Source: Actinacidiphila alni (GTDB lineage: Bacteria > Actinomycetota > Actinomycetes > Streptomycetales > Streptomycetaceae). Taken from it: 64,000 nt of DNA. The DNA lies in contig NZ_FONG01000010.1 of assembly GCF_900112845.1 (NCBI RefSeq), positions 1 through 64,000 on the forward strand. Direction: 5' to 3'. The notes under the pieces are model-generated. The model was not told where the DNA came from, searched no databases, and was given only the letters and a program-made list of their open reading frames with translations. The position numbers and the translations under genes were made by a program. Shown one piece after another: positions 18,426 to 29,756 of the stretch (within the stretch, counting starts at the first letter, position 1; every line of letters starts with the position of its first letter).

Positions 18426-19121
18426 ATGGGTACATCGGCGGCAGTGGGGGCGTCGCACACCATTGACCTCCGCCTCCCGGCCGCAACCGTACGGGCGCTC
18501 ACCGCGGGCGGCTTCCGGCTCTGCCTGATGCACGCCGTCCGTTGCGACACCGCGGACGGTGTGCCCCTGGTCTGGGCCACGACCTCGGCCTACGCGCCGA
18601 CCACTGAACTCACCTGGTCCGCAGTGCCGTACGGATACGCCGCCACCGGCCGCAGGACCGATGGGTCGCCGGGCGGCGCCCGGGACGTGCGGCAGGTCGC
18701 GCCCGGCCAGGTCCTCGACGTCGCCGCGAACGCTCTGACCAGCATCGACCCGCTTCCAGGTGACCCCCGCCTGGTCACGGTGCGGAGCACTGGACCCACC
18801 GCGATGGCCTGCGGAGCCGCCGAGGTGCCGCCGGACGGCGCGGAGGTTCCGGCGCCCTATTGCTGCTTCCCGCTGTATGCCGGCACTTTCGTGTTCCTCG
18901 CCCCGGTGCCGCGGGTGGCGCTGGCTTTCACAGCCCTGCCTCTTGCCGCGGGCACGGCCGTAAACCACCTGCCGGGCCCCGCCGTGCTGGCCGACGTCGG
19001 CGGGATCGGCCCGGTCTCGCTCATGTTCGACATCGACAAGGGTTGGTCGTGGAGTGACCCGAGGGTCGGCACGGTGCCACTGAACGGACTGTCGCGCGCA
19101 CTGATCCTTCCGTCCGGATAG
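18426..19121 (+). CDS. Shorter paralogue of the unknown-family protein
   Basis: A 231-residue protein with a GGGAGG site before its ATG. It keeps the common core of the preceding 348-residue protein (VLDVAANALTSI, CCFPLYAGTFVFLAP, VALAFTALPLAAGTAVN, FDIDKGWSWSD) but ends right after it, lacking the Tyr/Thr-rich C-terminal third. No signal peptide or membrane helix. A gene duplication with domain loss (or gain in the other copy) is the simplest reading. Function unknown. Confidence 0.8.
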   Translation: MGTSAAVGASHTIDLRLPAATVRALTAGGFRLCLMHAVRCDTADGVPLVWATTSAYAPTTELTWSAVPYGYAATGRRTDGSPGGARDVRQVAPGQVLDVAANALTSIDPLPGDPRLVTVRSTGPTAMACGAAEVPPDGAEVPAPYCCFPLYAGTFVFLAPVPRVALAFTALPLAAGTAVNHLPGPAVLADVGGIGPVSLMFDIDKGWSWSDPRVGTVPLNGLSRALILPSG

Positions 19122-19212
19122 ACCGTGGTACGGCCACCCCGCGGCCACGCCGGGTGCGGCGGCCGTCGCCCCCCCAGGCCCACCATCACCACCGCGCAAG
19201 GAGGACACCTCC

Positions 19213-20190
19213 ATGACACACCGGAGCCCGCACGGCACCCGCACAGGAAACCTCCCTCCGGCCGTCCCGGCCGCACCGGACGCTCCCGCCGGACCACCGG
19301 TCGGGCCGACCACCCGGCAGGCGCGGCGGCGCGCGACGGAGCGGGAAGCCGACCCGTTCGACCCGATGTGGGTCGACACCGAATTGCGCGCGTTCGCAGA
19401 CCGGGCCCTGCGCGTGGCCGTGCCCGCCACCGGCTCGCGTGACTCGGCGCAAGCGACGAGGGCCCCGACCGGATGGGACCGGACCGGCCGCGGTGAGGCG
19501 ACCGCACCGCCGCCCGGAACCTCGCACTGCGTCAACGACGAACTGCTGGAAGCTCTGTGGCCGTGGGCCTTGCGCACGGCGCACGCCCAGGTGGCCCGCC
19601 TGCCACCGGGGGCCGATCGGGACGCGGTCCATGGCGAGATCCTCTGGGAGGTCTTCCAGGCGGTCCGTCGCATCGACTGGCGCCGCTACGACGTGTGGCC
19701 CGCGCTCCTCAAGGCCCGGATGCGCGCGGCCTGGAGCACGGCCGCCCGCGCACAGGACACACTCACCCGGGGCGAGCGGCAGGCGCGCAGCGCGTATCTG
19801 GCCCGGTCCGAGGCGGAAACGCAGCGCCTGGGCCGGACGCTGACCTCCACCGAGCGCGACGCGATCGCCAAGTCCTTGCGCCCGTCGGGCGGAACGGCAC
19901 CTGTGGTGCTCGGCCGCCGGATGCTGTCGGCGGCGGCCGACCCGGACGGGTCGGCCGCCGTCCTCCGCGCGGCCGCCGCCTCGGCGGCGGACGACGACCC
20001 CGCCGCCGCGCACCAACGCGCCTGGCTGCGCAGCGCGGTCCGCACCTGGGTGGCACACGACCTCCCGGCGGAGCTGCGCAACGAGGTCACCTCCCTCCTC
20101 GAACGCGACGAGGCCGACCACATCCGCCAGGCCCTTCTGCGCCGCCTCAGCCCGTACGCCACCGCTCTGCACCAACGTGTGGGCGAGTGA
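19213..20190 (+). CDS. Divergent sigma-70-like regulatory protein
   Basis: A 325-residue protein with AAGGAGG before its ATG. Residues 1-100 are Pro/Arg/Ala-rich and disordered. The middle (~105-205) resembles regions 2-3 of alternative sigma factors: DRDAVHGEILWEVFQAVRRI, a basic helix with Trp (MRAAWSTAARAQDTLTR), then LGRTLTSTERDAIAKSLRP, which mimics the 'LGRTPTxxEIA' region-3 helix. A normal region 4 is not evident; the C-terminus is another helical segment. It may be a minor sigma factor or a sigma-like anti-activator. It follows the two unknown paralogues closely, so it is probably functionally linked. The sigma assignment is by pattern only. Confidence 0.55.
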   Translation: MTHRSPHGTRTGNLPPAVPAAPDAPAGPPVGPTTRQARRRATEREADPFDPMWVDTELRAFADRALRVAVPATGSRDSAQATRAPTGWDRTGRGEATAPPPGTSHCVNDELLEALWPWALRTAHAQVARLPPGADRDAVHGEILWEVFQAVRRIDWRRYDVWPALLKARMRAAWSTAARAQDTLTRGERQARSAYLARSEAETQRLGRTLTSTERDAIAKSLRPSGGTAPVVLGRRMLSAAADPDGSAAVLRAAAASAADDDPAAAHQRAWLRSAVRTWVAHDLPAELRNEVTSLLERDEADHIRQALLRRLSPYATALHQRVGE

Positions 20191-20333
20191 ACCGTCTTAC
20201 GGGGGGCACGCCGTCGAACCCGTCTGGCACGGCCCGGCGCGGATTACTCCGTCCGCGTGCATTGTCCCGACCCCGGCGGTGAAACACGGCAACCGCAGGA
20301 TTGGCCCCCGCCACCCGGAAGCACCACGAAAAC

Positions 20334-20951
20334 ATGATCGACACCACCCGCGCACTGTTCGACCGAGCCTGGACGCCGACGCTGGTCACCGATCCCGCCG
20401 GGCTCGTGCGGGACGCCAATCCCGCCACTGCCCGCCTCGTCGGCCGTACCGTCGACGTCCTCGCCGGAATGCGCCTGGAGCAGCTGTTGGCGCCCGGAGC
20501 CTGCGGGCTGCTCGCCGCTCGTCGCACCGCACGGCCGGACGGTTACGCCGACGCGATCGCCTCGGTGCGCCGACCCGACGGCCGCCGCGTGCCCGTGCAC
20601 GCCGTGACCTGGCCCGCGGGACCGCCTGGTGACGAGATGATCTGCTGCTTACTCCCCGTGGCCGCGCCCCCGGTCGTGCGCTCCGGCGATTCCGAACGGC
20701 CGGCGCTGACCGGCCCCGAGGCCCGCATCGTCGAAGGTGTGGCATTCGGGCTGACCAATGTCGAACTGAGCCGGGTGCTCCATCTGTCGCGGCAAGGTCT
20801 CGATTACCACATCGACCGGTTGCGCCGAAAGCTCACCGCTCGCAGCCGCGCCGCACTCGTCGCCCGCGCCTACGTCACCGGCGTACTCGATCCCGCCGCG
20901 TGGCCCCCGCGCGCCCGCGTTCCCGAGCAGAGCCCCGTCCGCCTGCCCTGA
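20334..20951 (+). CDS. PAS-LuxR transcriptional regulator
   Basis: A 205-residue regulator with an N-terminal PAS-like sensory domain (residues ~5-110; WTPTLVTDPAGLVRDANPAT) and a C-terminal LuxR/GerE helix-turn-helix (~128-190; LTGPEARIVEGVAFGLTNVE then LSRQGLDYHIDRLRRKL). This is the PAS-LuxR arrangement known from PimM-type regulators. I chose the ATG; a TTG at 20301 would add 11 residues. It follows the sigma-like gene after 143 bases and may control the cluster. No receiver domain is present. Confidence 0.85.
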   Translation: MIDTTRALFDRAWTPTLVTDPAGLVRDANPATARLVGRTVDVLAGMRLEQLLAPGACGLLAARRTARPDGYADAIASVRRPDGRRVPVHAVTWPAGPPGDEMICCLLPVAAPPVVRSGDSERPALTGPEARIVEGVAFGLTNVELSRVLHLSRQGLDYHIDRLRRKLTARSRAALVARAYVTGVLDPAAWPPRARVPEQSPVRLP

Positions 20952-20998
20952 GGCCGCAGGGCGGTGGGACGCGGTGCGGACGCCGGCGCGGGCATGGT

Positions 20999-21688
20999 CT
21001 AGTACACGCTCACCCCGTACATGGACAGTGCCTCCACGACCGGCTGGTAGTACGTACGGCCACCCGTCGCGCAGGTGCCGCTGCTGCCGACGATCAGGCC
21101 GAGGGCCAGCGTGCCGGAGTAGGCGGGGCCGCCCGCGTCACCGGATTCGGAGCAGGCGTTGGAGACGAAGAGGCCGCTGACCGTGCCTTCGGGGTAGGTG
21201 ACCGTCTGGTTCAAGGCGAGCACCGTGCCGCAGTGCACGCCGCTGACCCGGCCGACATGGCAGACGGCCCGGCCGACGACGGGCTGGGCCGCGCCCGTGA
21301 TGTCCACCGATCGTCCGTCGTGCAGGTCCAGTTCACCCGGGAAGGAGACGGTCGTACTCGTCCAGCGGACCAGGGCGAAGTCGTTGGTGGGAAAGCTCAC
21401 GGCCGAGGTGGTGCCCACCGGGACCGTGAGCGCCGCGTCCGCGTACCAGGTGGTGTGTCCGCTGACGCAGTGACCGGCCAGCAGGCCGTAGAGGGAACTG
21501 CCGGCGCGCACGTTGAAGCCGACCGTGCACGTGGCCGAATCGCTGTAGATCACGTCACCACCGCGCACGGCCGTGGTCGGTGCGGCCGCCGACGCGCCGC
21601 CGGCACTCACGGTGAGGCCGATCAGCGCGGCGAGGACGGCCGGCAGGGACCGGAGCACGCGACGGACAGAAGTGGGGGGAGTTCGCAC
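20999..21688 (-). CDS. Secreted S1 (chymotrypsin-fold) serine peptidase
   Basis: A 229-residue extracellular protease. The GTG start (21686-21688) follows an AGGAGA site. The signal peptide is residues 1 to about 33 (ending GGASAAA). The triad is visible: His in GLLAGHCVSG, Asp in FPTNDFALVRW and Ser in ESGDAGGPAYSG. Mature length (~190) matches streptogrisin/alpha-lytic proteases, but there is almost no propeptide (only about a dozen residues before the first strand GGDVIYSD), which is unusual because these enzymes normally need a pro-region to fold. Cys pairs for disulfides are present. Specificity not deducible. Confidence 0.9.
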   Translation of the reverse strand: MRTPPTSVRRVLRSLPAVLAALIGLTVSAGGASAAAPTTAVRGGDVIYSDSATCTVGFNVRAGSSLYGLLAGHCVSGHTTWYADAALTVPVGTTSAVSFPTNDFALVRWTSTTVSFPGELDLHDGRSVDITGAAQPVVGRAVCHVGRVSGVHCGTVLALNQTVTYPEGTVSGLFVSNACSESGDAGGPAYSGTLALGLIVGSSGTCATGGRTYYQPVVEALSMYGVSVY

Positions 21689-21827
21689 GAGGCTCTCCTC
21701 GGGCCGGGGACCGGTGAGGGCATTGTGCGGGCGGACGCGGCTGCCCGGAAAGGGCTGACGTCGGCGGTGGGGCCGCGAGCACCGTGTTCCGGCCACGCCG
21801 GAGGCCCTGGCCGCCCGTGCGCCTACG

Positions 21828-22103
21828 TCAGCGGCGGGCACTCCGCGAGTCGCCGAAGAAGATGCGGTAGGCGATGAGCAGGACGAGTGCGCCGCCGATG
21901 GCCGCCAGCCAGGTGGAGCCGTCGAAGAAATGGTGCGGCACGGGGCGGTCGAGCAGCTTCGCGGACAGCCAGCCGCCGAGGAAGGCGCCCGCGACGCCGA
22001 TGAGGGTGGTGCCCACGAGTCCGCCCGGGTCACGGCCCGGGAGCAGAATCTTGGCGGCGGCGCCGGCGAGCAGTCCGAGGATGATCCAACCGATGAGTCC
22101 CAT
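21828..22103 (-). CDS. GlsB/YeaQ/YmgE-family small membrane protein (second copy)
   Basis: A 91-residue paralogue of the gene at 2794-3063: MGLIGWIILGLLAGAAAKIL then LPGRDPGG, with IGVAGAFLGGWL and a third helix (IGGALVLLIAYRIF). The start is ATG 22101-22103 behind AGAAGG; an upstream in-frame extension is not supported. It lies between the S1 protease and a STAS gene on the same strand, but with its own ribosome site. The stress-linked family has unknown biochemical function. Confidence 0.9.
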   Translation of the reverse strand: MGLIGWIILGLLAGAAAKILLPGRDPGGLVGTTLIGVAGAFLGGWLSAKLLDRPVPHHFFDGSTWLAAIGGALVLLIAYRIFFGDSRSARR

Positions 22104-22192
22104 GACGGCCTTCTGCCCCGATGATTGCGGACCAGGCACCGACTTTCCCGAGTCGTTACGGCTTCGCCGTGCCGTCACCGCCTCCCCGACCG

Positions 22193-22534
22193 TTACCGCT
22201 TCCCCGCGTCCAGTGCCGTCGCCTCTTCCAGGGTCGGGTAGACCGCCATCGCCATGTTCATTCCCACCAGGGAGAGCAGCCGCTCGATCGCCGGCTGGGG
22301 TGCGGCGATCCGAAGTTCGGTCAGGTGGCTGGCCTCCAGCAGGACCCGCAGGAAACTGGAGTCGCCAAAGGTGATCCGGGAGGCGTCCAGGACGACCACG
22401 GGGCCCGACTTCGCGGCCTGGAGCAGCCGTTCACGCAGCGGCTCCAGATTCTCCACATCCAGCTCCCCGGCCGGGTCCACTACCGCGATGCCGCCGGTCG
22501 TCCCGGTCGCGGGCACATCCTTGTTGATCGTCAT
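22193..22534 (-). CDS. STAS-domain anti-sigma factor antagonist (DSSF type)
   Basis: A 113-residue single STAS domain. Such proteins bind an anti-sigma kinase unless phosphorylated on a Ser. The phosphorylation loop reads FGDSSFLRVLLEAS, where canonical SpoIIAA/RsbV has D-S-(A/S/T)-G. The STAS protein at 34183-34500 shares this DSSFL loop, so these two form one subtype. The N-terminal strand IAVVDPAGELDVENLEPLRE is typical. A sigma partner is not in the window. Confidence 0.88.
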   Translation of the reverse strand: MTINKDVPATGTTGGIAVVDPAGELDVENLEPLRERLLQAAKSGPVVVLDASRITFGDSSFLRVLLEASHLTELRIAAPQPAIERLLSLVGMNMAMAVYPTLEEATALDAGKR

Positions 22535-22696
22535 GCGGAGAGTCTGCCCACGCTCGGGGCGATATGCCAAGATCACGGTGCCTGTCGCGGCGGCCCCGCG
22601 ATCCGGCCGCTCCGGTGTGCGTCCGTGGAATTCCCGGGGGTAACCGATCCTCTGGGAGATTTCTGAACACCGGTGCTGTCGAAGGGATGTGACGGC

Positions 22697-23299
22697 GTGT
22701 CGGACACGGGAGGCACGGCCCGGCGGAACGCGGGAAGCACGGTCCGGAGCGGCAAGGGCAGACTCACCGACCGATGGTGGGTCATGGGGCTGCTGATGCT
22801 GGTCCTCTACACCGGCATGCGGATGCTCATCAACGGCGCCAGTCTGTGGGGCGCGCTGATCGCCGGCGCGTTCTACGCGGGATGGATGACGTGGTGGCTG
22901 ATGCGGCGGCGGCGCAGGGACGGCCGCGCTGTCGGGGTCGAGGCGGACGAACTGCCCGGCCTGGAGCGGCGCATGCGGCACGGTGATGTGCCGACGGACC
23001 CGCGCGAGCGCCAGGTCATGCGGGGGCTGGCCCGGCGCCGGCTGGCCCAGATGAACCGGCGGCCCGCCGTGTGGGCCTTCGTGGCGATGGCCCTCGTGGT
23101 CGCCGCGCTCACCGTCCTCATGGCGGTCGCCGGCGATGTGACGCAGGCGCTGGTGACCGGGATCGGCGGGGCCGCGTTCCTGGTGTGGATGTATGCGATG
23201 CGCCGCCGCAATCTCGCCCGGCTCACCCGCGCGGAGAGCCGGCTCACGGCCGGGGAACGCGGTGGACCCCGGTCCGGCCAGGGCCGCTTCGCGGCATGA
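22697..23299 (+). CDS. Four-helix membrane protein of unknown function
   Basis: A 200-residue membrane protein. A GTG start with GAAGGGA upstream is preferred; a possible ATG lies 24 bases earlier. Two hydrophobic helices (~29-46, ~50-68), a cytoplasmic Arg-rich loop of about 50 residues (DELPGLERRMRHGDVPTDPR), then two more helices (~121-140, ~146-161) and a basic tail. Pattern resembles uncharacterised Streptomyces membrane proteins; no catalytic motif. A GCGT-N15-GGGTAAC element ends 52 bases upstream and could be a SigB-like promoter (weak). Confidence 0.8.
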   Translation: MSDTGGTARRNAGSTVRSGKGRLTDRWWVMGLLMLVLYTGMRMLINGASLWGALIAGAFYAGWMTWWLMRRRRRDGRAVGVEADELPGLERRMRHGDVPTDPRERQVMRGLARRRLAQMNRRPAVWAFVAMALVVAALTVLMAVAGDVTQALVTGIGGAAFLVWMYAMRRRNLARLTRAESRLTAGERGGPRSGQGRFAA

Positions 23300-23317
23300 G
23301 CCCGGCGCCGCGGGCCG

Positions 23318-23818
23318 TCAGGAGCAGTGGACGTCGAGTGCCGTGAGGTAGGTGCAGTCGACTGTTTCGGTGTTGTTGGACGGATCCGGATCGGTCGCGG
23401 AGGCGGCGGTGATCGTGGCGGTGGCCCGGATCGTGAAGGCCACGGTGACCGGATTGATCGGCAGGGTCACCACACGGGACTGCGTCGCCCCCGCGGCGAC
23501 CGGGCCGACCGGGCAGACGGCGCTGCCGGGATTGACCGTGCAGCCTCCCCCGGACGCCGGGGTGAGCACATCGGCGACACGGACGATCACCTGGCCGGCG
23601 GTCAGGGGGTCGGGGCCGTTGTTGTGCACGCTCACGGTGTAGACGAGTGACGGCGCCAGCAGGTCGAAGTGCGGCGTCGCGGTCAAGGTCACCGCGGCGT
23701 CCGCGGTGCCGGCGGCGGCGTGGGCGGTGGTGGCGGCCAGCGACGCGACACTCGCGACGCAGAGCGGCAGGACCGCCAGGCGGATGAGGGTCGCTCGGCG
23801 ACGGGCAGGACGGATCAT
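23318..23818 (-). CDS. Secreted DUF11/CARDB-like single-domain protein
   Basis: A 166-residue exported protein. ATG follows GAGGAGA. The signal peptide is residues ~1-34 (twin Arg-rich start MIRPARRRA, cut after AHAAA). The mature part is one immunoglobulin-like repeat of the DUF11 kind (LVYTVSVHNNGPDPLTAGQV, later IRATATITAASATDPDPSNN), ending in a Cys-containing tail. No LPXTG or membrane anchor, so it is probably released or wall-associated. Such domains usually mediate surface adhesion or structure; function unproven. Confidence 0.8.
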   Translation of the reverse strand: MIRPARRRATLIRLAVLPLCVASVASLAATTAHAAAGTADAAVTLTATPHFDLLAPSLVYTVSVHNNGPDPLTAGQVIVRVADVLTPASGGGCTVNPGSAVCPVGPVAAGATQSRVVTLPINPVTVAFTIRATATITAASATDPDPSNNTETVDCTYLTALDVHCS

Positions 23819-23995
23819 GCTTCTCCTCGGCAGGCGCACGGGACGGACGGCGGCCCCGCCGCGACGGGAGTACACGGCGGGGCCTGTGCCGCGCTTCGCG
23901 TCAGGGGTGCGCGATGCGGCGCTCATACGGTGACGGGCACCCGGCGTCCCGCACAACGGCGCATAACCAGCCAGACGCGATCCACCGGACGCGTC

Positions 23996-24294
23996 CTAGA
24001 AGTGCTCCTCGTCCTGGACCCGGACGGTGACGAGGCCGGAAATTCCGGTGATGTCGAGCAACGGGACCAGGATGCCGGGTGCGACGAGTTCGATCCGGTC
24101 GGCATGTGAGAACAGGACGCTCAGTCCTGCGCTGTCGAGGTAGTCGACGGCCGTCAAATCGACGACGACCTTTCCGCCGGCCTCGGCGATGGCTTCGTGG
24201 AGACCGCGGGCGTTGGTCATGTCGATCTCGCCGGTGACCGTCAGCACGGCGGTACCGTCGGCGCGGTGGCCCGGGGTGAGGGTGAGCGGCGTCA

Positions 24295-24295
<1 letters not shown>
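23996..24295 (-). CDS. STAS anti-anti-sigma factor, coupled to the hybrid phosphatase
   Basis: A 99-residue RsbV/SpoIIAA-like protein with the canonical phosphorylation loop DYLDSAGLSVLF. Its ATG overlaps the stop of the large hybrid regulator (TGATG), so the two are made together and this protein is the likely substrate of that protein's kinase and SpoIIE phosphatase activities. The N-terminal strand is TLTPGHRADGTAVLTVTGEI. Complete. Confidence 0.9.
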
Positions 24296-28446
<4,151 letters not shown>

Positions 28447-28724
28447 CGCCCGGCACACCTTCCTCCGTACGGACCCGCCGATCGACCGCCCGGCCGGAGT
28501 GCCGAGGCCACCGGCGGCTGCTGCCAGCGGCCTGTTACCCCGCTTGGCATCGCTTATCACCACAACACCGCGGTCGCGCGGGCTTTCCGTTTCCGCCACC
28601 GCCGGTGACGATGGCATTCTGGAGGGCAGAACCGTCCCGCCCCCCGTGCCGGCGCAACCGCCGCCGTACGTCGTCGGGTCCGCGGGAGAAGCCTTCCCCC
28701 CAGCTCTCGCCCGGAGGAGAACCG

Positions 28725-29084
28725 GTGTCCGACCACACGCTGACCGTCAGCAGCCAGCCGCATGCGCTCGGCGCCACCGTGATCGGCGTCCGCGGTGAAC
28801 TGGACCAGCACACCGCGCCTCAGCTCCACGACGCGCTCGCGGACGCTCCCTTCACGCCGGGCGGCCGCGTCATCCTCGATCTGGCGGCACTGCACTACTG
28901 CGACTCGACGGGCATCACCGCGCTGATCGCGGCCTATCAGCTGGCCGACCGGTCCGGGGCGCGGCTGACGCTCGCCGGACCACGCGAGGACCTGATGCGC
29001 CTGTTCAGCGTCCTGGGGATCGACCAGCTCTTCGTCGTACAGCCCACGGTCGAGGAGGCCGTCGCCTCCGAGGGCCACCACTAG
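28725..29084 (+). CDS. STAS anti-anti-sigma factor, divergent from the hybrid regulator
   Basis: A 119-residue STAS protein, GTG start behind GGAGGAGA. It has the canonical loop ALHYCDSTGITALIAA and N-terminal TVIGVRGELDQHTAPQLHDA. It shares a 278-base divergent control region with the large hybrid kinase-phosphatase gene, so it is probably a second substrate of that protein. Complete and of normal length. Confidence 0.9.
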   Translation: MSDHTLTVSSQPHALGATVIGVRGELDQHTAPQLHDALADAPFTPGGRVILDLAALHYCDSTGITALIAAYQLADRSGARLTLAGPREDLMRLFSVLGIDQLFVVQPTVEEAVASEGHH

Positions 29085-29122
29085 GGCGTGTCCGCGGCCG
29101 GCTGAAGAGGTCTCGGAGAAAA

Positions 29123-29138
29123 GTTGCCGCGCGACAAC
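29123..29138. promoter_or_regulatory. Near-palindromic possible operator upstream of the PRC-barrel gene
   Basis: GTTGCCGCGCGACAAC is a 16-base palindrome with seven of eight pairs matching. It sits in the 190-base gap before the PRC-barrel gene. A LacI- or TetR-like binding site is possible; no nearby regulator is identified. Confidence 0.35.
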
Positions 29139-29274
29139 ATTCTTTCGCCGTACGAGGTATGCGGGCACATCCGCCGGGCACGCGTCGTCGCATGGCGGCC
29201 CTGCCGGGCACCGGTGGCGCCGCCGCCCTCCCGTTGGGAACGGGAGACCACGACACCGACGAAGGAGCCGCGAC

Positions 29275-29628
29275 ATGAGCGACAACATCTGGGGCTACCA
29301 GGAGACCTCCGGCCACGCCGCCGGCGCCGACCTGATCGGCTACAAGGTCGAGGCCACCGACGGCCACATCGGCAAGGTCGACAAGCACTCCGACGAGGTG
29401 GACTCCGCGTACCTCGTGGTCGACACCGGTGTATGGATCTTCGGCAAGCACGTCCTTCTCCCGGCGGGCACCGTCCAGTCGATCGACGCCGACGAGCAGA
29501 AGATCTTCGTCAACCTGACGAAGGAGCAGATCAAGGAATCCCCCGAGTTCGACAAGGACAAGCACGTCGGCGACACCGGGTACCACCAGCAGGTGGGCGA
29601 GTACTACAACAGGAACCGCAGCGCCTGA
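29275..29628 (+). CDS. PRC-barrel domain protein
   Basis: A 117-residue cytoplasmic protein made mainly of one PRC-barrel: LIGYKVEATDGHIGKVDKHS, AYLVVDTGVWIFGKHVLLPA, VNLTKEQIKESPEF. The latter half (DKHVGDTGYHQQVGEYYNRN) is a hydrophilic tail common in actinobacterial members. PRC-barrels bind RNA or other proteins; stress-linked small PRC proteins are common in this group. A strong terminator follows. Confidence 0.9.
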   Translation: MSDNIWGYQETSGHAAGADLIGYKVEATDGHIGKVDKHSDEVDSAYLVVDTGVWIFGKHVLLPAGTVQSIDADEQKIFVNLTKEQIKESPEFDKDKHVGDTGYHQQVGEYYNRNRSA

Positions 29629-29653
29629 CACAACGGCGACGCGCGAACTCGAC

Positions 29654-29686
29654 AGGGCTGCCCCGGGGTACGAACAGGGCAGCCCT
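29654..29686 (+). terminator. Terminator hairpin after the PRC-barrel gene
   Basis: A perfect 10-bp stem (AGGGCTGCCC / GGGCAGCCCT) has a 13-base loop and is followed by TCCC. It lies between convergent genes. Confidence 0.75.
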
Positions 29687-29756
29687 TCCCATGTCCCCGC
29701 TCACGACCGCGACCGGGACCGCGACCGGGACCGAACGCGGGTGTTCCGTCCTGGCG

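Noticed and set aside
22638..22644. GGGTAAC boxes as a SigB-like promoter (also 28534-28540 on the minus strand)
   Set aside because: The -10 element departs from GGGTA(C/T) and only one copy has a fitting GNNT at 14-16 bases, so I do not list it as a feature.
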